64,000 nt of DNA from Rhabditophanes sp. KR3021 (lineage: Eukaryota > Nematoda > Chromadorea > Rhabditida > Alloionematidae): contig CAUJLY010000004.1 in NCBI GenBank assembly GCA_963281155.1, forward strand, positions 2,170,001 to 2,234,000, given 5' to 3'. Position 1 is the stretch's first letter, and every line of letters starts with the position of its first letter. This document shows positions 13,183-26,103 of this stretch, in pieces. The notes below the pieces were generated by a model, which saw only the letters and a program-made list of their open reading frames with translations, was not told the origin of the DNA and made no database searches. Made by a program: the position numbers and the translations under genes.

Positions 13183-15273
13183 TTATTCGTTGATATGCTT
13201 TAAAATTATTCTGTTACCTTCTGTAGTTGTAACATAGGACTTTAGTTCGAATTTCACATTAAAAAACCACGACTTTTCGTTTCCATACACAAAATGGTAG
13301 TATCCACTTTTTTGGGCTTTCCATTTGAAAACATCGATGCTTGCCATTCCTGGTCTTTCACAACCCATGTGTGCTTCAGGATAAACCTTTAGGTGGTCTT
13401 TTTTATCAATTTTAACTATACTTTCTGTAAAAACACAATCAAAAGTGAATTCTTGAGTTTGATAGATGTAAAACTCAATTATATCACCTTCCTCCAACTT
13501 ATAAGTTAAGGTTAGAATTCCTCCGGCAGGGATAGTATATTCATTCATTAAACCAATTAAGGCCTTTTCGTCTTTCATTTCAAGTAATTTAGCCAGATTT
13601 GTTGAATCGGGAATCGGCACAATTGTACTGCACAATGGACATCCTTTAGGATCTGGAATAGTCCCTCCATAGCATTCGGGCAGCGAATCAGCATCGATGT
13701 GTTTTAGAATTTCTTCGCGCCAATTGTCTCCTAAGATATTCATTCGAGTCTAAAAGAGTTATTTAGAAATAACTAATTACTAAATATTCACCTTATATTC
13801 AGTTGGGACAAAAGCAGCACAAGCTGTAAAAATAACATTAATAAACTTGGGAGCATTGATCACCACCATCTTAGTATAAAAATGCGGATATTGCTCAATC
13901 AAAGTTCCCCACATAATACGATAAGGACCTGTCAAAATAGAAATCAAATTAGCATGAAACTTGAGTCCTTTCATGTCAAACAATAGTACACATCCAGACA
14001 TTTTTCCTGTTTCCTTCTCAATCCTCATAACTTAAAGAACATAATTATTATTAGTATATTTAAATATGTATTTTGAATGTCTTTAAATTACTTATGATTG
14101 CACCAACTCTTTTCACTCCGGATGCCAATGCAGAATTTAGAATAAGATTTGCGTCTCAACTTAATGAATTATCAAGCATAATTGACACCTACGAAGTCCC
14201 TGATCAATTAGACGAGATGGCTTTTTGGGAAATCAAAAAAGGTATCGACAATGAGAAAGCGTTACTTAGTTTTAATCAAGTTTCCACACTGATTCAAATT
14301 TCGAGGCCATATCTGAAGAAAATGGCTTAAGCGGATGTCTGGTGCATTTTGTTCTGTTCGAAAAAAGAAACAGTTTATATGAAAAATTTAAAACTCTTAA
14401 GACACTGTCTAGAAACTATCAAAAGACTTAGAAGAACTTTGGTAATGACACGTTCCGGTTTATTGAACTTCTGTTATTTGTTGGCAAAAACAGAAGGACC
14501 TTTGTTGAACTCTTCGAACTAGCTAGCAATCGAGACTCAAGCAAAGGACTTTGAAAAATCGACAAGTGTAATCTTTGTGGAGCAAGTTTTGCTACTAGAT
14601 GCCACTTTAAAAGAGCCACTTGCGATGGTCTCCAAGCTTTGCGTGGCGCCGTTAGGATGAGGACAAATAAAATGAGTTTGCCTCACTTTGTTGAATTATT
14701 TCTTAAAGAAACCGCTCAAATTACAGATGATGAAAAGGGATGTAGTGTTTCTTTACATAATTTTTTAATTGCCATTTTAATAACATTTTGAATGACCCCC
14801 CTGTTATACAAACCTTCCCTCAACATAATCTCCATTTTGCGGAAACGATTCATGATAAAAGTTGTTGTTTTCATGGAAGCCATCATTTTGTTTAAATCAA
14901 ACATTCCCGTTCTTTCGATAATCAAAACGCGGTTATCACTGTCCGATACTGGCTTTCCCATTATAGTAAGAGGGGCATAGTTGTCAGCGTCGTCATCGAT
15001 GTTTGTATGTTCTGAGGGCGTTTCGAGAATGTCGTCGAGACCGAGGATTTTTCTCATGTTTAGATGCCTTTTATATCTGCGAGTAGCTTCGTTTAAATCA
15101 AATTCATAAGCGTAAATCCACCTAAGTACATTAAAGGGGGTAGAATAGCCGGTGGTGTCTTCAATTCCAGACATTGCTTTAACCTTATTTATAGCTTCCC
15201 AATCAGCATCGTTAATGGAAGGCTCAGCGGTCATTTCGTATGGAGGCATTAGGTCGTCTGCAAATAAACTCAT
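13183..15273 (-). CDS. CRAL-TRIO / GOLD domain lipid-binding protein (SEC14-like)
   Basis: Three exons on minus (15273-14814, 14030-13792, 13749-13183) join exactly in frame to give 421 residues. Intron 1 is 783 nt with a GTTTGT donor; intron 2 is 42 nt. Residues 1-85 hold the N-terminal helical lead-in. The SEC14/CRAL-TRIO lipid pocket runs from about residue 90 to 255, with KETGKMSGCVLLFDMKGLKF and NAPKFINVIFTACAAFVP as recognisable family motifs. A GOLD beta-sandwich follows from about 290 to the end. Such proteins bind and transfer phosphoinositides or other lipids in the cytosol and on Golgi/endosome membranes; the C. elegans CTG proteins have this arrangement. Joining exon 1 to exon 2 bridges the lipid domain mid-way, which confirms that one gene spans the long intron. 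Confidence 0.9.
14094..14790 (+). pseudogene. decayed coding remnant, antisense in an intron
   Basis: The plus strand of the 783-nt CRAL-TRIO intron contains coding-like sequence. An open stretch to 14330 (with FTPDANAEFRIRFASQ and DEMAFWEIKKGIDNEKALL) ends in a stop. A +1 frame then continues from about 14310 to 14790 with only two stops and a small Cys/His cluster (DKCNLCGASFATRCHF). A third frame is also fairly open over part of the stretch, so the ancestral frame is uncertain there. I do not recognise the parent protein. Frame changes and stops indicate decay. Orientation is opposite to the host gene. Confidence 0.45.
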
Positions 15274-17066
15274 TTAAATATGTGTGTAGTAGTACAAATA
15301 TATTCGCAAATAAATGCAATATTCTAAACAAAAGTAAAATGAGCAAACAACTAAAACGAGGCCAAATGATATCTTAAAACAAATCTCACAAACAACCTTA
15401 AACGTTCTTTCTGAAAATAAAGAAAGTTTGATACAAATTTAAAGTTGTCAAAGATTTATCTACAACTGGCGTAAGGTATTGCCACGTATTCGATTAAAGA
15501 CAAGGAATAAGGATGTTTGTAAAAAACAAAGGCACACTGTGCACTCTCCCTCAAAATATGTCGCGCATTATCTGAAATAAACACCCTAAATTACCATCAT
15601 TTTGAAAAGAGATCTTTGTCTAAATTAAAGTACACACATTAGACGGTGGTATCAGATTACAAATCCGTCACAAATAGAACTTCTTCAATAAATTACAATA
15701 AGAATAGAACTCCTTCAATTTAATATAATGAAAAGTTATCGATAAAACGCTGGAATTTATAATAACGATCACTTTGAACAAAAATGTGATTGATAAACAC
15801 ATGACTTTTAACTCTACCAACTGACTCACTAGTTAATACTTTAAACTTTTTAAAAAGAGAACTACTTGTGATTCAACAAACATAATTTTAATCAGAACAT
15901 ATTGTTTTTGACGTTTCTTATGCTTGGTATGTCTTTGTTGGTGTTTTTTATAACAATTTACGTATTAATAAATATTAATCTAAGTTGTGGAAAAATATAT
16001 TTGTTTGGAGAATTATAAGAATGTAAACTTACTCCTATGGTCCCTGGAAGTATTGATGTGGTTAAAATGATTGGTATGGGTTAAAAATATTTATGTATGT
16101 ATAAAATGAATGATCTTCCAGATGACAACGATAAATTGACAGTTGACGAATTATGGAAAATTAAACACCTTTTTGATTCACTCTTAGACATTAAGTGGCA
16201 AGTACTGCCAATATATTATATGTGTGTATTTAGTTATTCTGCTCAGTTGACCTTTTACAAACATCCGTTATCGGTAATTCTTAACTAGACCCTAAATTTC
16301 AGTTGTCAATTATTATAATGGCATTGGCATTGATGAATCTTCGAGTAAAAATTATTATTTAACGTTTATTTTTTTGTTACAGGTGCTAAAACATACGCCG
16401 TTTCAGAGATGCCAATGTATCATTTTATTTGACAAATGACATTTATTAATACCGGTACAATTGCTCATAAAAAGAAAGCTAAAAATGTTAGAAGTAGTGT
16501 TTAAGTAGCTAAAAGAGCAAATTCTACTGTTCTAATGGTAAGCCTTATATAAAGAAATATTAAAAACCATTGGTGATATGTATGTCACTTCTTTTGACAT
16601 GGATTATGTTACGAAACGACCTTGTTTAAAGAAAACCGCTGGCTGAATGGCCAATTCAAAGCACTTTATTTTGATCGATGCAATGATAGGCACTCCTAAA
16701 GATTGCGTATTCTTATATGTACTGCATTTGATCGAACAAAAATATTTATCAAAATCTTTTAAACCGCAACTATTTATATGTTACTTGTCACTTGTTTATA
16801 AAGCAATTTTTGGTACTGTCCATTTATTTATACAAGCTTATAAAATGTTTTGACATAAAATAACATCGTGTTTAAGCGTTAATTGTAAATTACCTAATTA
16901 ATAAGATAAGCACGTAAGCATTGTTATGGTTGATCAGATTACAAATAATAAATTTATATGCAAATATTTTATGACTATTACGCAAGAGAACTGAGATGGT
17001 ATTTGATACAAAGTTGGTTAAAAATAAATATAAATTATCCTCACAGTATCATCAATATGTAGATTA
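15274..17066. other. intergenic region with possible coding debris
   Basis: About 1.8 kb between two minus-strand genes. The first several hundred bases upstream of the CRAL-TRIO start show nothing beyond AT-rich sequence. On the plus strand, 16097-16288 and 16540-16853 have coding-like composition broken by stops and frame changes (for example MYVTSFDMDYVTKRP, then an in-frame TGA, then MANSKHFILIDAM). This may be an old pseudogene or transposon piece. I recognise no family. Confidence 0.35.
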
Positions 17067-17630
17067 TCAATATACAGATTTACATTTTTTATCGTGCAAT
17101 TTTAAAGCACTGATTTTGCAATACTTTTCAGAAAAAGTATTTTGAATGGTGTCATGTTCTTTGTCTAAAATTAATATATAAGCCATAAATGCAAGTCCAG
17201 GTGTCAATGAGAATAACAAAACATAGAGTGTGATGCTATAATTGAATCCAATAACCAAATACAACATATATCCGATTAAATTCATTGACATCATAACAAA
17301 AATAGATGAATAAAGCATGTGAATTGGTTTCATTTTTGTGTTGGAGATGTTGAGCAAAAAGATTGCTATTGACGAGCATACTATAAAAGAGTTGTTTTTA
17401 TTATTATAAAAATATTAATATGTAAACATACAAGCTGAGCAAAGTACATGGGATCTTTCAGTATCAACAATATGACGGAAAAGCAAATATGCTGAGGTAA
17501 AAGAGATAATTGCTATGAAACTGAATTTGGCTATACTTTTTACCAATCTTTCCACGCAGTATATTGATGCACAAAATGGAGCCACGAAAAGATCATGGAT
17601 TATTTCAGCTAAAAAGGCCAAGGGATCCAT
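17067..17630 (-). CDS. small multi-pass membrane protein, unknown function
   Basis: Two exons on minus (17630-17432 and 17380-17067) join across a 51-nt intron to give 170 residues. The protein has about four hydrophobic segments: one around residues 33-52 in exon 1, one across the exon junction (LCSSIAIFLLNI) and two in exon 2 (YSSIFVMMSMNLIGYMLYLV and ITLYVLLFSLTPGLAFMAYI). A charged Lys/His-rich C-terminus follows. There is no signal peptide and no motif I recognise. The join is supported by frame continuity, a GTATGT donor and a TTATAG acceptor. It could be a nematode-specific tetraspan protein; no function is claimed. Confidence 0.6.
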
Positions 17631-20600
17631 ACTTTTAAAAATAAACCGTTAGATACGTGCAATAATGTCCCAATGCTTATTAAGCAATCAATTTTCTTTT
17701 ATGATGACACGAAATTTTAATTTTGAAAAGTTTATTTACATACTATACGTATTTTCATCGACGTTTAAATTAGTTGTAAGCATGGTAACACATTGTAAGA
17801 AACTACACGTGCCTCGCTTGCCGAATCTATGAAAAGATAGCGAATATCGGAAGGCAAAACATGTAAGATCGTAGTAGGTACATGTGTTAGTTTGTATCTA
17901 TTTGCTTCAAACTAAATGACTTAGAACTAGATTAACTAGATATGACACCAATTTAGGATGCAAAATGGCTTCCTGTTGAAAACAAAGAAAAGAAGGTCTT
18001 ATTTGAAATGCTTACGGTCAAAATCATAAATCACACCAATTAATATTCCATTTTTGTGTCAAATTCAACTATTCACTCAAAATACAGTTGAATTTAATTA
18101 TACTCCTATCTTCCTAATTATGTCTTTTTATCAAGTTCATCCAAGTTCATAATTATTTTTTAAGCGGTGCAGTAACAATTGCGCAATCAAGACATATTAA
18201 CGATCCAATTGCCAAAAACATCTGGCTTTGTCGTGACCAATTGCTTTTTAATTGTATTCTCGATCCCTATTATTTAAATGAGACATTTTTGATTGTAAAC
18301 TATGAAATTACAAAAATTGATAACTCGACTTATTTTCCTTTGTTTGATAGCTTATGACCATGACATACAATTTTTGTTGAAGAAATATTTATATGTTAGA
18401 TAGTCGTTATTAACCTTTCTTGGTCCCTGTTGTAAAAGATCATTTTGGAAGTGAAAAGAAGTTTCAATATTGCTGATTGAGCAAACATGATTTGTTTAAT
18501 TATGCGAAAGGTTAAAAAGTGAATTAAACACACATTTTTTATGTATTTTGTAAATTGCCACTTAAAATACATGCACTGACTTGTCGGCATCATCAAAAAG
18601 GATGTTTTGTGACTGATCAAACAAATTTGCCTAATTGAGGCGTAAAGATGTTTTTGCAACAAGTCAATTTAAAACTTTTCACCGACTGTCCCGAATCTGA
18701 CATATTAAATATAAAGCTTTGCTTCCAACTCTAATCTCATTTGTAGCAAAGACATTCAAGGACAAAGAAAACATTGTTCAAGATGTATTTAGATGAATTT
18801 ATAAATATATTCAGATTATTTGTTGAGCGTGCCATTCCGCGATAAGGCTTAATTTAATGTCAAACAAAGGCATCTTTTCCTAGCGATGATTTACGATTAA
18901 CCACTTATCTGAGGAACTATTTGATTTCAATAACAATTACAATTTCATCCCCACCATAAAACGTGTCTCTTTATCATTTCACATTATTTCGGCCAAATAA
19001 AAGATCCATGTAGGCTTTAAAAAAATAACACAAATAATTATTAATAATAAATCATCTTCCTTGCCGCAATTGAACTTCTCAAGATGACATGTCAAGAGAC
19101 ATTAAGATGCTGAGATTACCTCAATTAAGTAGTGTTGTTATGATGAACACCGCCTGAAAGTGACAATTGTTAAAGACAAGCCGCTAATAGACTATATATC
19201 ATACACAATCATATACAGATCTTTTTTAGACTGTAAATTAATTAAAAGAATCCCCTTTATTTATTATTTATTAATTACCTTTTTTAATTAGTCGGAAGAC
19301 GTACTTTGGAAGAAGTACTTTCCAGGTAAGTAATATGAGATACATAATTAAATTTCATACTGCACTCCCTGATTTATATATTAATTAAAGTAAGTGCCAT
19401 CCATTTATTTGTTAGGAAGGACATTGTTGACGGTGATGATATGTTTCGGCTAATCTAGTATCTCGGCCACATCAAAGTAATATTACTTAACTGCACCTTG
19501 TAAGATAGGTTACTCCGTATAATGACTATGTAAACTTGTTGGAGGATATAAAAAGTGAAATGAGTCAAGAAGTTTGTGACATTAAACTATGTATAATATT
19601 GCAAATTGAACAATTTAAACACTATAAAATAATAATATAAACAACTTTTGTCCTTTTGAGGTGCCGACAACAGAATCAACAAATTCAAGTTAGTGGTTTA
19701 ATTTAATTTGGTTACTTACAATTTAATAACCTTTTGCAAAACAGATGCAAGGAATTGTAAGAATGTGGTATTAGCAATGATTGATACTTAATTTAGACAG
19801 AAAGACGCGATGAGCCGATTTTGACACATTTCAATGTGATCATTCATCCGCTACCGTTCCAAAAATGTCTAAAAAAGTATTCGAACAAATGAACTAATTT
19901 ATCACCTCATCAAATTTGAAATTTCACCCTCTATAGACACCCATTAACATAGACTTAACATATACCATGATCCATTTAACATGCTGGCCATGTCTCTAAA
20001 TCAAGCTCTTGCTTACAAATCTCTTGTTCCGGTCCATAGAAGTGTACATCAAGTCTATGCATGTCCATTCATTCATACACAATTAAATAGAATACTTAAT
20101 ATGGTCAGTGATTAACGTGAATTATAAAAAATCATTTTCATCACTAAATAAATTTATTTACTCAATTGCCATTTAAATTATTAATGGATCACAATTGGAA
20201 TAATGGATAAGCACATTTAAAGTACATGCCATCAATTTTAGGTTGTGTTGTCAAAATGAAGTGACAATATACATACACTATTTATATCTTTTTTATACCC
20301 AATTTTGTTAATCTTATATTTATCCCATTCTCCAGCTGTTTTCTTCTGTTATATTTATTGTATGCTTTATTTGGTAGACACATCAGATAAATGTTGTTGG
20401 CACAAAATAAAGATAAGCTAAAAAATAGATTCAAGGTTAGGCCATAAAGAGAAACACGATCATTGGCACTTTAAACCTTATAAATGGCCTCTAATGGATG
20501 TAATATCAAAACAGCTGTCTTTTACAATTCGTGATTTAAGAAATATTTATTGAAATTAACTGGGCCCGTAACAAAATCATATGTACATAAATAAATTAAA

Positions 20601-20708
20601 AGAAACCTTGTCAAATAAAGGTAATTAAATAATGTTACAAATGATATAATTTAATGATATAATAATAAGTATTTCTCATCTTGTGCAATGAGGATTATAA
20701 AGTAATGA
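17631..20708. other. long intergenic region downstream of the bHLH gene
   Basis: About 3 kb of AT-rich DNA between two minus-strand genes. No open frame has domain content. Two CAGCTG E-box words occur near 20336 and 20514, which is not above what chance could give. The region would contain the 3' end of the bHLH gene and the promoter of the small membrane protein gene. Confidence 0.45.
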
Positions 20709-21293
20709 CTAATAAAATTGTCCGGGATAACAATGTGGAGGCATATTTGGATCATGTTCAGTTTTGATGATGACGGAATTAAGGTTGGCGTTGTAGGCTT
20801 CGTAGAAGTTTGAGATGGAAGGAGCATAGTTTGGGGAGACGGTGGAGGAAGAGTTATTACGCTCGTAGAAGACGGCGGGAGTTTGATAGGTTGCGCTGAC
20901 ATTGTTGGAGTTGTTGTGGTAGTAGCCAGAATCGTTATCTGAAGAGGAGTATGAGTAATTGTTTTCATTTGGGCTAGGGACGGAGCTCGGAATTGGATTG
21001 GTTTCTACAATTTTACTTAATTGTTTGATGTAAGCTAGAGCTGCCCTCAAGGTCTGAACTTTAGAGAGCTTTTTGTTCTTTGTAACAGCCTTAGGAATAC
21101 AATAACCTAATTCCTCGAAGCCGCGATTTACGGCGTTAACTCTTTTGCGCTCTCTCTCATTGCGCTGTTGAACTCTTTGAGGAAGCATACTTTTCATGGC
21201 GCTTTCCAAAACAGTAGTTGTTTTCTTAGCAATCCTCGTCCTAATTAGGGAACCTCCGTGCTTTGGGATATCAGCAGATTGTGGTGGAGCCAT
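20709..21293 (-). CDS. achaete-scute type basic helix-loop-helix transcription factor
   Basis: A single exon encodes 194 residues. The bHLH domain lies at about residues 41-95: basic region QRNERERKRVNAVNRGFEEL, a short loop and helix 2 KKLSKVQTLRAALAYIKQL. The N-E-R-E-R basic core and the K(L/M)SKV-TLR-A--YI helix 2 are hallmarks of the achaete-scute (ASCL) class, which bind E-boxes with class I partners and specify neural or gland fates. C. elegans has several such genes (hlh-3, hlh-6, hlh-14, hlh-19); I cannot say which is closest. The C-terminal half is Ser/Asn/Tyr-rich and ends PPHCYPGQFY. The start context and the roughly 3 kb gene-free flanks fit a developmental regulator with extended control regions. 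Confidence 0.88.
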   Translation of the reverse strand: MAPPQSADIPKHGGSLIRTRIAKKTTTVLESAMKSMLPQRVQQRNERERKRVNAVNRGFEELGYCIPKAVTKNKKLSKVQTLRAALAYIKQLSKIVETNPIPSSVPSPNENNYSYSSSDNDSGYYHNNSNNVSATYQTPAVFYERNNSSSTVSPNYAPSISNFYEAYNANLNSVIIKTEHDPNMPPHCYPGQFY

Positions 21294-24265
21294 GTCTTGT
21301 AAATAATTTGTAAAATAAAAAGTAGGAGCTACTGAATGTGTAATTCGAATGATTAAACTTTACCAAGATGGCATTACTTATATATGTTAACCGAGATGGG
21401 CGTGCGTCCTCCATAGTAGGAGTTAAGCTTTAAAAAATGATCAATCCGCCCCTCGTTGAGATGTCTTTATACGCGACTCGTTATAATAGTATTATGTTAA
21501 CGACAATTGACACATCAAAATAACTTTTATGCGTGATACCTTCAATATTTGCAGACCACCACACGCCATTCTACCTCATAATAATAAATAATTACGGAAT
21601 AGTAAAATGAGATGGGTGAAAGTGTTAATAGTGTTAAATCACTGTTTTTACACTTCATTACCTTATAACATAAGAGTAACCGAGATGCCGCTTCATAAAG
21701 AAGTTGCATTCTTAGTTGCGGGTGTGCGATGTTAAGCTTCAAATAAACTAGATCAAAACAATAAATCGGCACGAGTCATTTTTAAGGACATCTGTTGCTA
21801 ATTACAGCCAAGTGTTTTTTAAATTTTACCTTTTATATAGCTGAATTAGTATACGGTTCGCCACCTCTAATCAAATCAATCCCGAACCATACTAACAATA
21901 AATTAAAAGGTAGATGAAGATTGAAGAAGTATTACGAAGTATTAAGGAAGTATTGCGTGATCATTCATTCTCACTGCAAGACATTTATTAGCTGTACCAA
22001 ATATCCATCATTATATCATTGCTGTCACCTAACATTTTAACTGCCAATGAAAACACATTAAATGCCACAAGAGCATGAACAAATATTTATTCCCACTACC
22101 AAAACTAATTATCTAGAATTATGATACTTGGTGTATGTTAACGAGTTTAATTTATTACTATCATGCATCTAATTATAGGTTTGCTGAATAAATAATGCAC
22201 ATGCACAAAAAGGTTCATGAATAAAACAAACATGACTTTTTTTATATCCTTCCGTGATGAAATAAATTAGTAATAAGCGAATACTTCTCTGTATAATAAT
22301 AACCACATACGTTTTTGTAATCTGTGGTAGATGATGAAGTTGGCGAATGCTTTGTAAATAAGGTGAACTTATTATTAAGGAATGATAATAAATATTTACT
22401 ATTTCTTTGCTGTCTATTGCAATGTACATAATCATAAAATAAAAGTAATTCTTCATTTATTATATTTATATTATAACTTTTCTAACTGTTTTTCTAATTG
22501 TTTATTTGTTTGACCTGATCAAGAAAGTTTGCTAATTTGTTTCTTATTTGAATAGATCTGGTAATTGATACCTCCACTGAGTTTTGTATATTAAGTTACT
22601 ACTAGTGCTAATTTAGGAAAAACAAATATATATGAGAAAGGGCATAATTAAGAGCTCACGCAAAGACTGTCATTAATGTATTAACACGACATTGCTAAAT
22701 TTAATCCATGTTGACTGAATGCATTATTATAATTTAAATTAATGGATAATGAAGAGTAAAACGGGGGAAGATTTAGATGTAGAATTAACTTGAATTATAT
22801 TTTAAACTTATATTTAAGTAGAGTAGCTTTTGCATGATTATAAGCCGAGGAATCACTTGTACCGGTCTTTGCATTACTAATAAAGGAAAAGTTGTGGCGG
22901 TTGTGTTAGATTAGGTAACCAACTCTAGCTAAATTAGAACGTAGTTATTCGGGAGACAGATGGCCTTGTATTTTATATAGAATTAGTTGTTATATATAGA
23001 ATTGATATACTTTAATACATCTAAACTTGTATGTGGCCACCCTGCTGATTTGGAACAAAAGATTATTGAAAGGTACTTCCTTTGTCTTTATTTGCAACTA
23101 CTTTCTATTATCAATTTTTGTAAGAAGAGTATATTTATTAAAAAATGTGAATAAATGGGTGTATTATGGAACAATGAATTAATTCATACCACATTTAGTA
23201 TATTATTGAATTCTAAATTAATATAAAGCTCATTGAAGTAAAGGTATTATTATAGCTATTTATGTATGTCCACATATAATTAATTTGATACCATAATTTG
23301 GACCATTGACAGTACAGCGATAAATACATAAATATATAGATTATAAATAAATACAGTTATGCTTTAACTTCCTGATACATCCAATTAAAATGATTAATCT
23401 TTGTTAATGACCCATGCGATGTATTATTATTGTGAGATTAAGTTGAAGGTGTTACGTCACTTTGTCAAACATGAATTGTGGCACAAATTATTACATAAAG
23501 GATTAATTGGATTAGGTGCAAATAAGGCCCTTGACAGGATCTATGAGATAGGTTTATAAAGAATTAAGGGGATGAAATGAGTGGTATTATAGGAATTATT
23601 GGGATACATTTGATGGTAATACTTGTTAAGAGAGTTCTTCACTCTCAATTGTATGAATTCCTTAACTTTCGATTATATGGATCGCCTTAATATGATTGTT
23701 GAATTGACTGATATTATTGAAGATTACTGGTTGAACAATGTACTTTCTGACTCGAGTTATGACGTCAAAAACACATGTAGCAGTTAGTTTCGGTTGATGA
23801 AGTTAGATCGCCAAACTTCTTATGCTTGAATGTATTTGGTTTGTTGAAAACAAAATTAATTAAAACACCTACGACAATAATTGAACCAATTTTAATGCGA
23901 TTGTTATTTTGAGAGTCTCAAAAGTGATATTAAATACCTCATTAGAAGTAACAAAAACACTTACCGCAAAAAATTATAACATGTTTTGTTATCAGGAAAA
24001 AGGCGGTCTCTTATTACATTGTTAGGATAAGTATAAATAAATTTGATAAAATTAATTCGTCAAGTATAGAAAGAATTAAATGTGTTGGAATGTAATATCA
24101 CCAAAAAATAAGTTAGTGATGCGTTAATTTGGAAATATAAATGTCTGTTAAGGTTTCGTATTTAATTCATTTATCATCTTTATAATTATTAGTATCTATT
24201 TAAGGTTATTTTTATTATTTTGATCTTTTTCAGATTATCTATTTCTTTTATTAAATTGCTTGAAA
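21294..24265. other. long intergenic region upstream of the bHLH gene
   Basis: About 3 kb between divergent genes (bHLH on minus, small charged protein on plus). Very AT-rich with no domain-bearing open frame. A TTTTTCAG acceptor at 24226-24233 marks the probable 5' end of the plus-strand gene. Otherwise I see nothing specific. It is the likely cis-regulatory territory of the bHLH gene. Confidence 0.45.
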
Positions 24266-24678
24266 ATGCTGGGGATGATGAATTGTAACGGCGCTACTGA
24301 CTCAGTAGAGTTTTATTGTGCTCCATCCAAGAAATCTGTTGCTAATTCGGATGAGGATGTGAAGTTATTTAGTGAATACAAAGATAAAGCTCAAATTGAA
24401 TATAGAAAAGGTATTTTTGATTTGTTGTATAGTTGTTTTGACGATTTTGATTAATTTGAATAGATGGCAGACGGATGACGGCTGATGGGGAGAGTAGTGA
24501 AAAAATTGATCCTACTAAATTATGGAGTGACTTATTGATGAAGAAAGTAATTGACAGAAAGTTTAATATTTCCAAAGCCGAAGAAAACAATTCAAAAAAA
24601 GCTGAAAACATTCCTAAAAAAAATGAAAAAAGAAAAAGTTTAATCAGATCTACTTCGACAAAGAAATCTCCAAAATAA
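24266..24678 (+). CDS. small charged protein, unknown function
   Basis: Two exons (24266-24410 and 24464-24678) join across a 53-nt intron to give 119 residues. A TTTTTCAG sequence about 30 nt upstream of the ATG looks like a trans-splice acceptor. There is no signal peptide or membrane segment. The N-terminus is Cys/Asn/Met-containing, the middle is acidic (SDEDVKLFSEYKDKAQIEYR) and the C-terminus is strongly basic and Lys/Ser-rich, ending STKKSPK. I do not recognise it. The reading frame depends on the splice, since the unspliced frame stops soon after the donor. A nuclear or RNA-associated role could be guessed from the basic tail, but nothing supports it. Confidence 0.55.
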
Positions 24679-25149
24679 TTTGTTTGAATAATGGTTTGAT
24701 CTCTACAATTAATTCACACTACTCTTTAATTCATTTACTAATATTTGCCTTCATATTATATTTGTATTCGCCAAATTATTTAATGAATAAATGCATAAAT
24801 AAATGAAAAAAGGTATAAGTGTTATTGAATAGTTATTACGTGTAAAAGGTTCTTGTAATCTTTTCACATAATTATTCTTAATTGACTTTTTTTGTGAAAC
24901 TACGTGATATATCATCCATGGCTCAAACCACAAAAATGTGTTGATAGCTGACTCATCAATTTAAGATGACCTTTTGATTGTCACAGTTTAATTTAAAAGT
25001 CAAATACATATCAAATTGCAACGAAACGGGGTAATAAATGACTTGAATATATTTCAACATCTTAAAGTACGTATTAAATAAAGTAATATGATCAAACCGG
25101 AAAATTAAAGTTTCTTCCGTATGTAATGATATTTTTGATCATTAAAAGA
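24679..25149. other. intergenic, convergent 3' ends
   Basis: A 470-nt gap between convergent genes. AATAAA-type signals are present on the plus strand near 24785-24800. No gene is visible. Confidence 0.5.
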
Positions 25150-26103
25150 TTACAACATTTTTCTCATGTAGGATTCCTCATAATAACCTTTTGAATGTAT
25201 TACAGGCGGTAGTTTGAGCATTCTTTCTAGTACGGAGCAATCATTAAGGGCGCACATAAGGCCCGCTAGGGCTTTTTTCCACCAAGTGAATTCCTCAATC
25301 GTGGCTTCTGTTGGCTTTGAAAGTTTTGGAAGGACAGGATTATTGTTTTCTTTAGGTGGTGGCATAGTTGTTGTACTTTCCATAGCCGGTATATCAAGGT
25401 GAGTTGCGATACCAAAAATATAATTATCGTTATCTATTTTTGGGACTTGTAAATATAATGGCGCATGTGTTGTTGTACTACTAGTGGAACTAATTTCTCT
25501 AATATATTCATTAGGATCTGGTGAATCTAATATATTTTGAATTCGCAAGACAGCATTTTTTATTTCAGTAATTTTGTTGTTTTCGGGTAAAATAGTTTTT
25601 TCTATTTCAGAAGTTGTAGTTATTTCTGGCATACTAGTTTCTTCTATTTCCGGAGTTGTTTGAGGCATAATCGTTTCCTTTATTTTAGATGTTGTAATGA
25701 TTTCGGGCAGAATTGTTTGCACTATTTCAGGTGTTGTAATAATTTCTGTACGAATAGTTGGTCCTGTAGGAATGATTGGTTGTGTATGAATAAGTGGTTC
25801 TGTGGGAACAATTGGATTTATCAGAATGATGGGATTAATTGGTTTTTCTATTTGAACAGAATCACTTAAACTCATGCTTTCAATAACAGCACTAAAAATA
25901 TTATTTAATTTGCATTGGAAATAAAGTTACCCGTGAAAAGTGACATTACTTTTTTGCTGGGGTTCCTCATCCATTTCAATACTAGCTTCATTATGTTCAG
26001 CTGATGTCAGATGAGATCTCTGCAATGAATTACCATAGCAAAATTGAATAACACCTATTATTAGTATAAAAGGGAGTTTAATTAAATACAACTTCGAAAC
26101 CAT
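25150..26103 (-). CDS. secreted Thr/Pro/Ile-rich mucin-like protein
   Basis: Two exons on minus (26103-25931 and 25891-25150) join across a 39-nt intron to give 304 residues. Exon 1 supplies a signal peptide (hydrophobic stretch LPFILIIGVIQFCYG). The body is an irregular repeat built on PE-I-(V/K/E)-x-T-I/S-(L/M)-PE-(I/T)-T-T, such as TPEIVQTILPEIITTSKIK, rich in Thr, Pro, Ile and Glu and a plausible O-glycosylation substrate. The C-terminal 60 residues are less repetitive and hold two cysteines (LMCALNDCSVLER). No transmembrane helix follows, so the product is probably secreted. The internal ATG at 25875 would discard the signal peptide and is rejected. Confidence 0.7.

Noticed and set aside
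23760..23767. Perfect TGACGTCA cAMP-response-like palindrome in the bHLH upstream region
   Set aside because: One such 8-mer is expected about once in two windows of this size and composition; no second site or nearby conserved context is visible.
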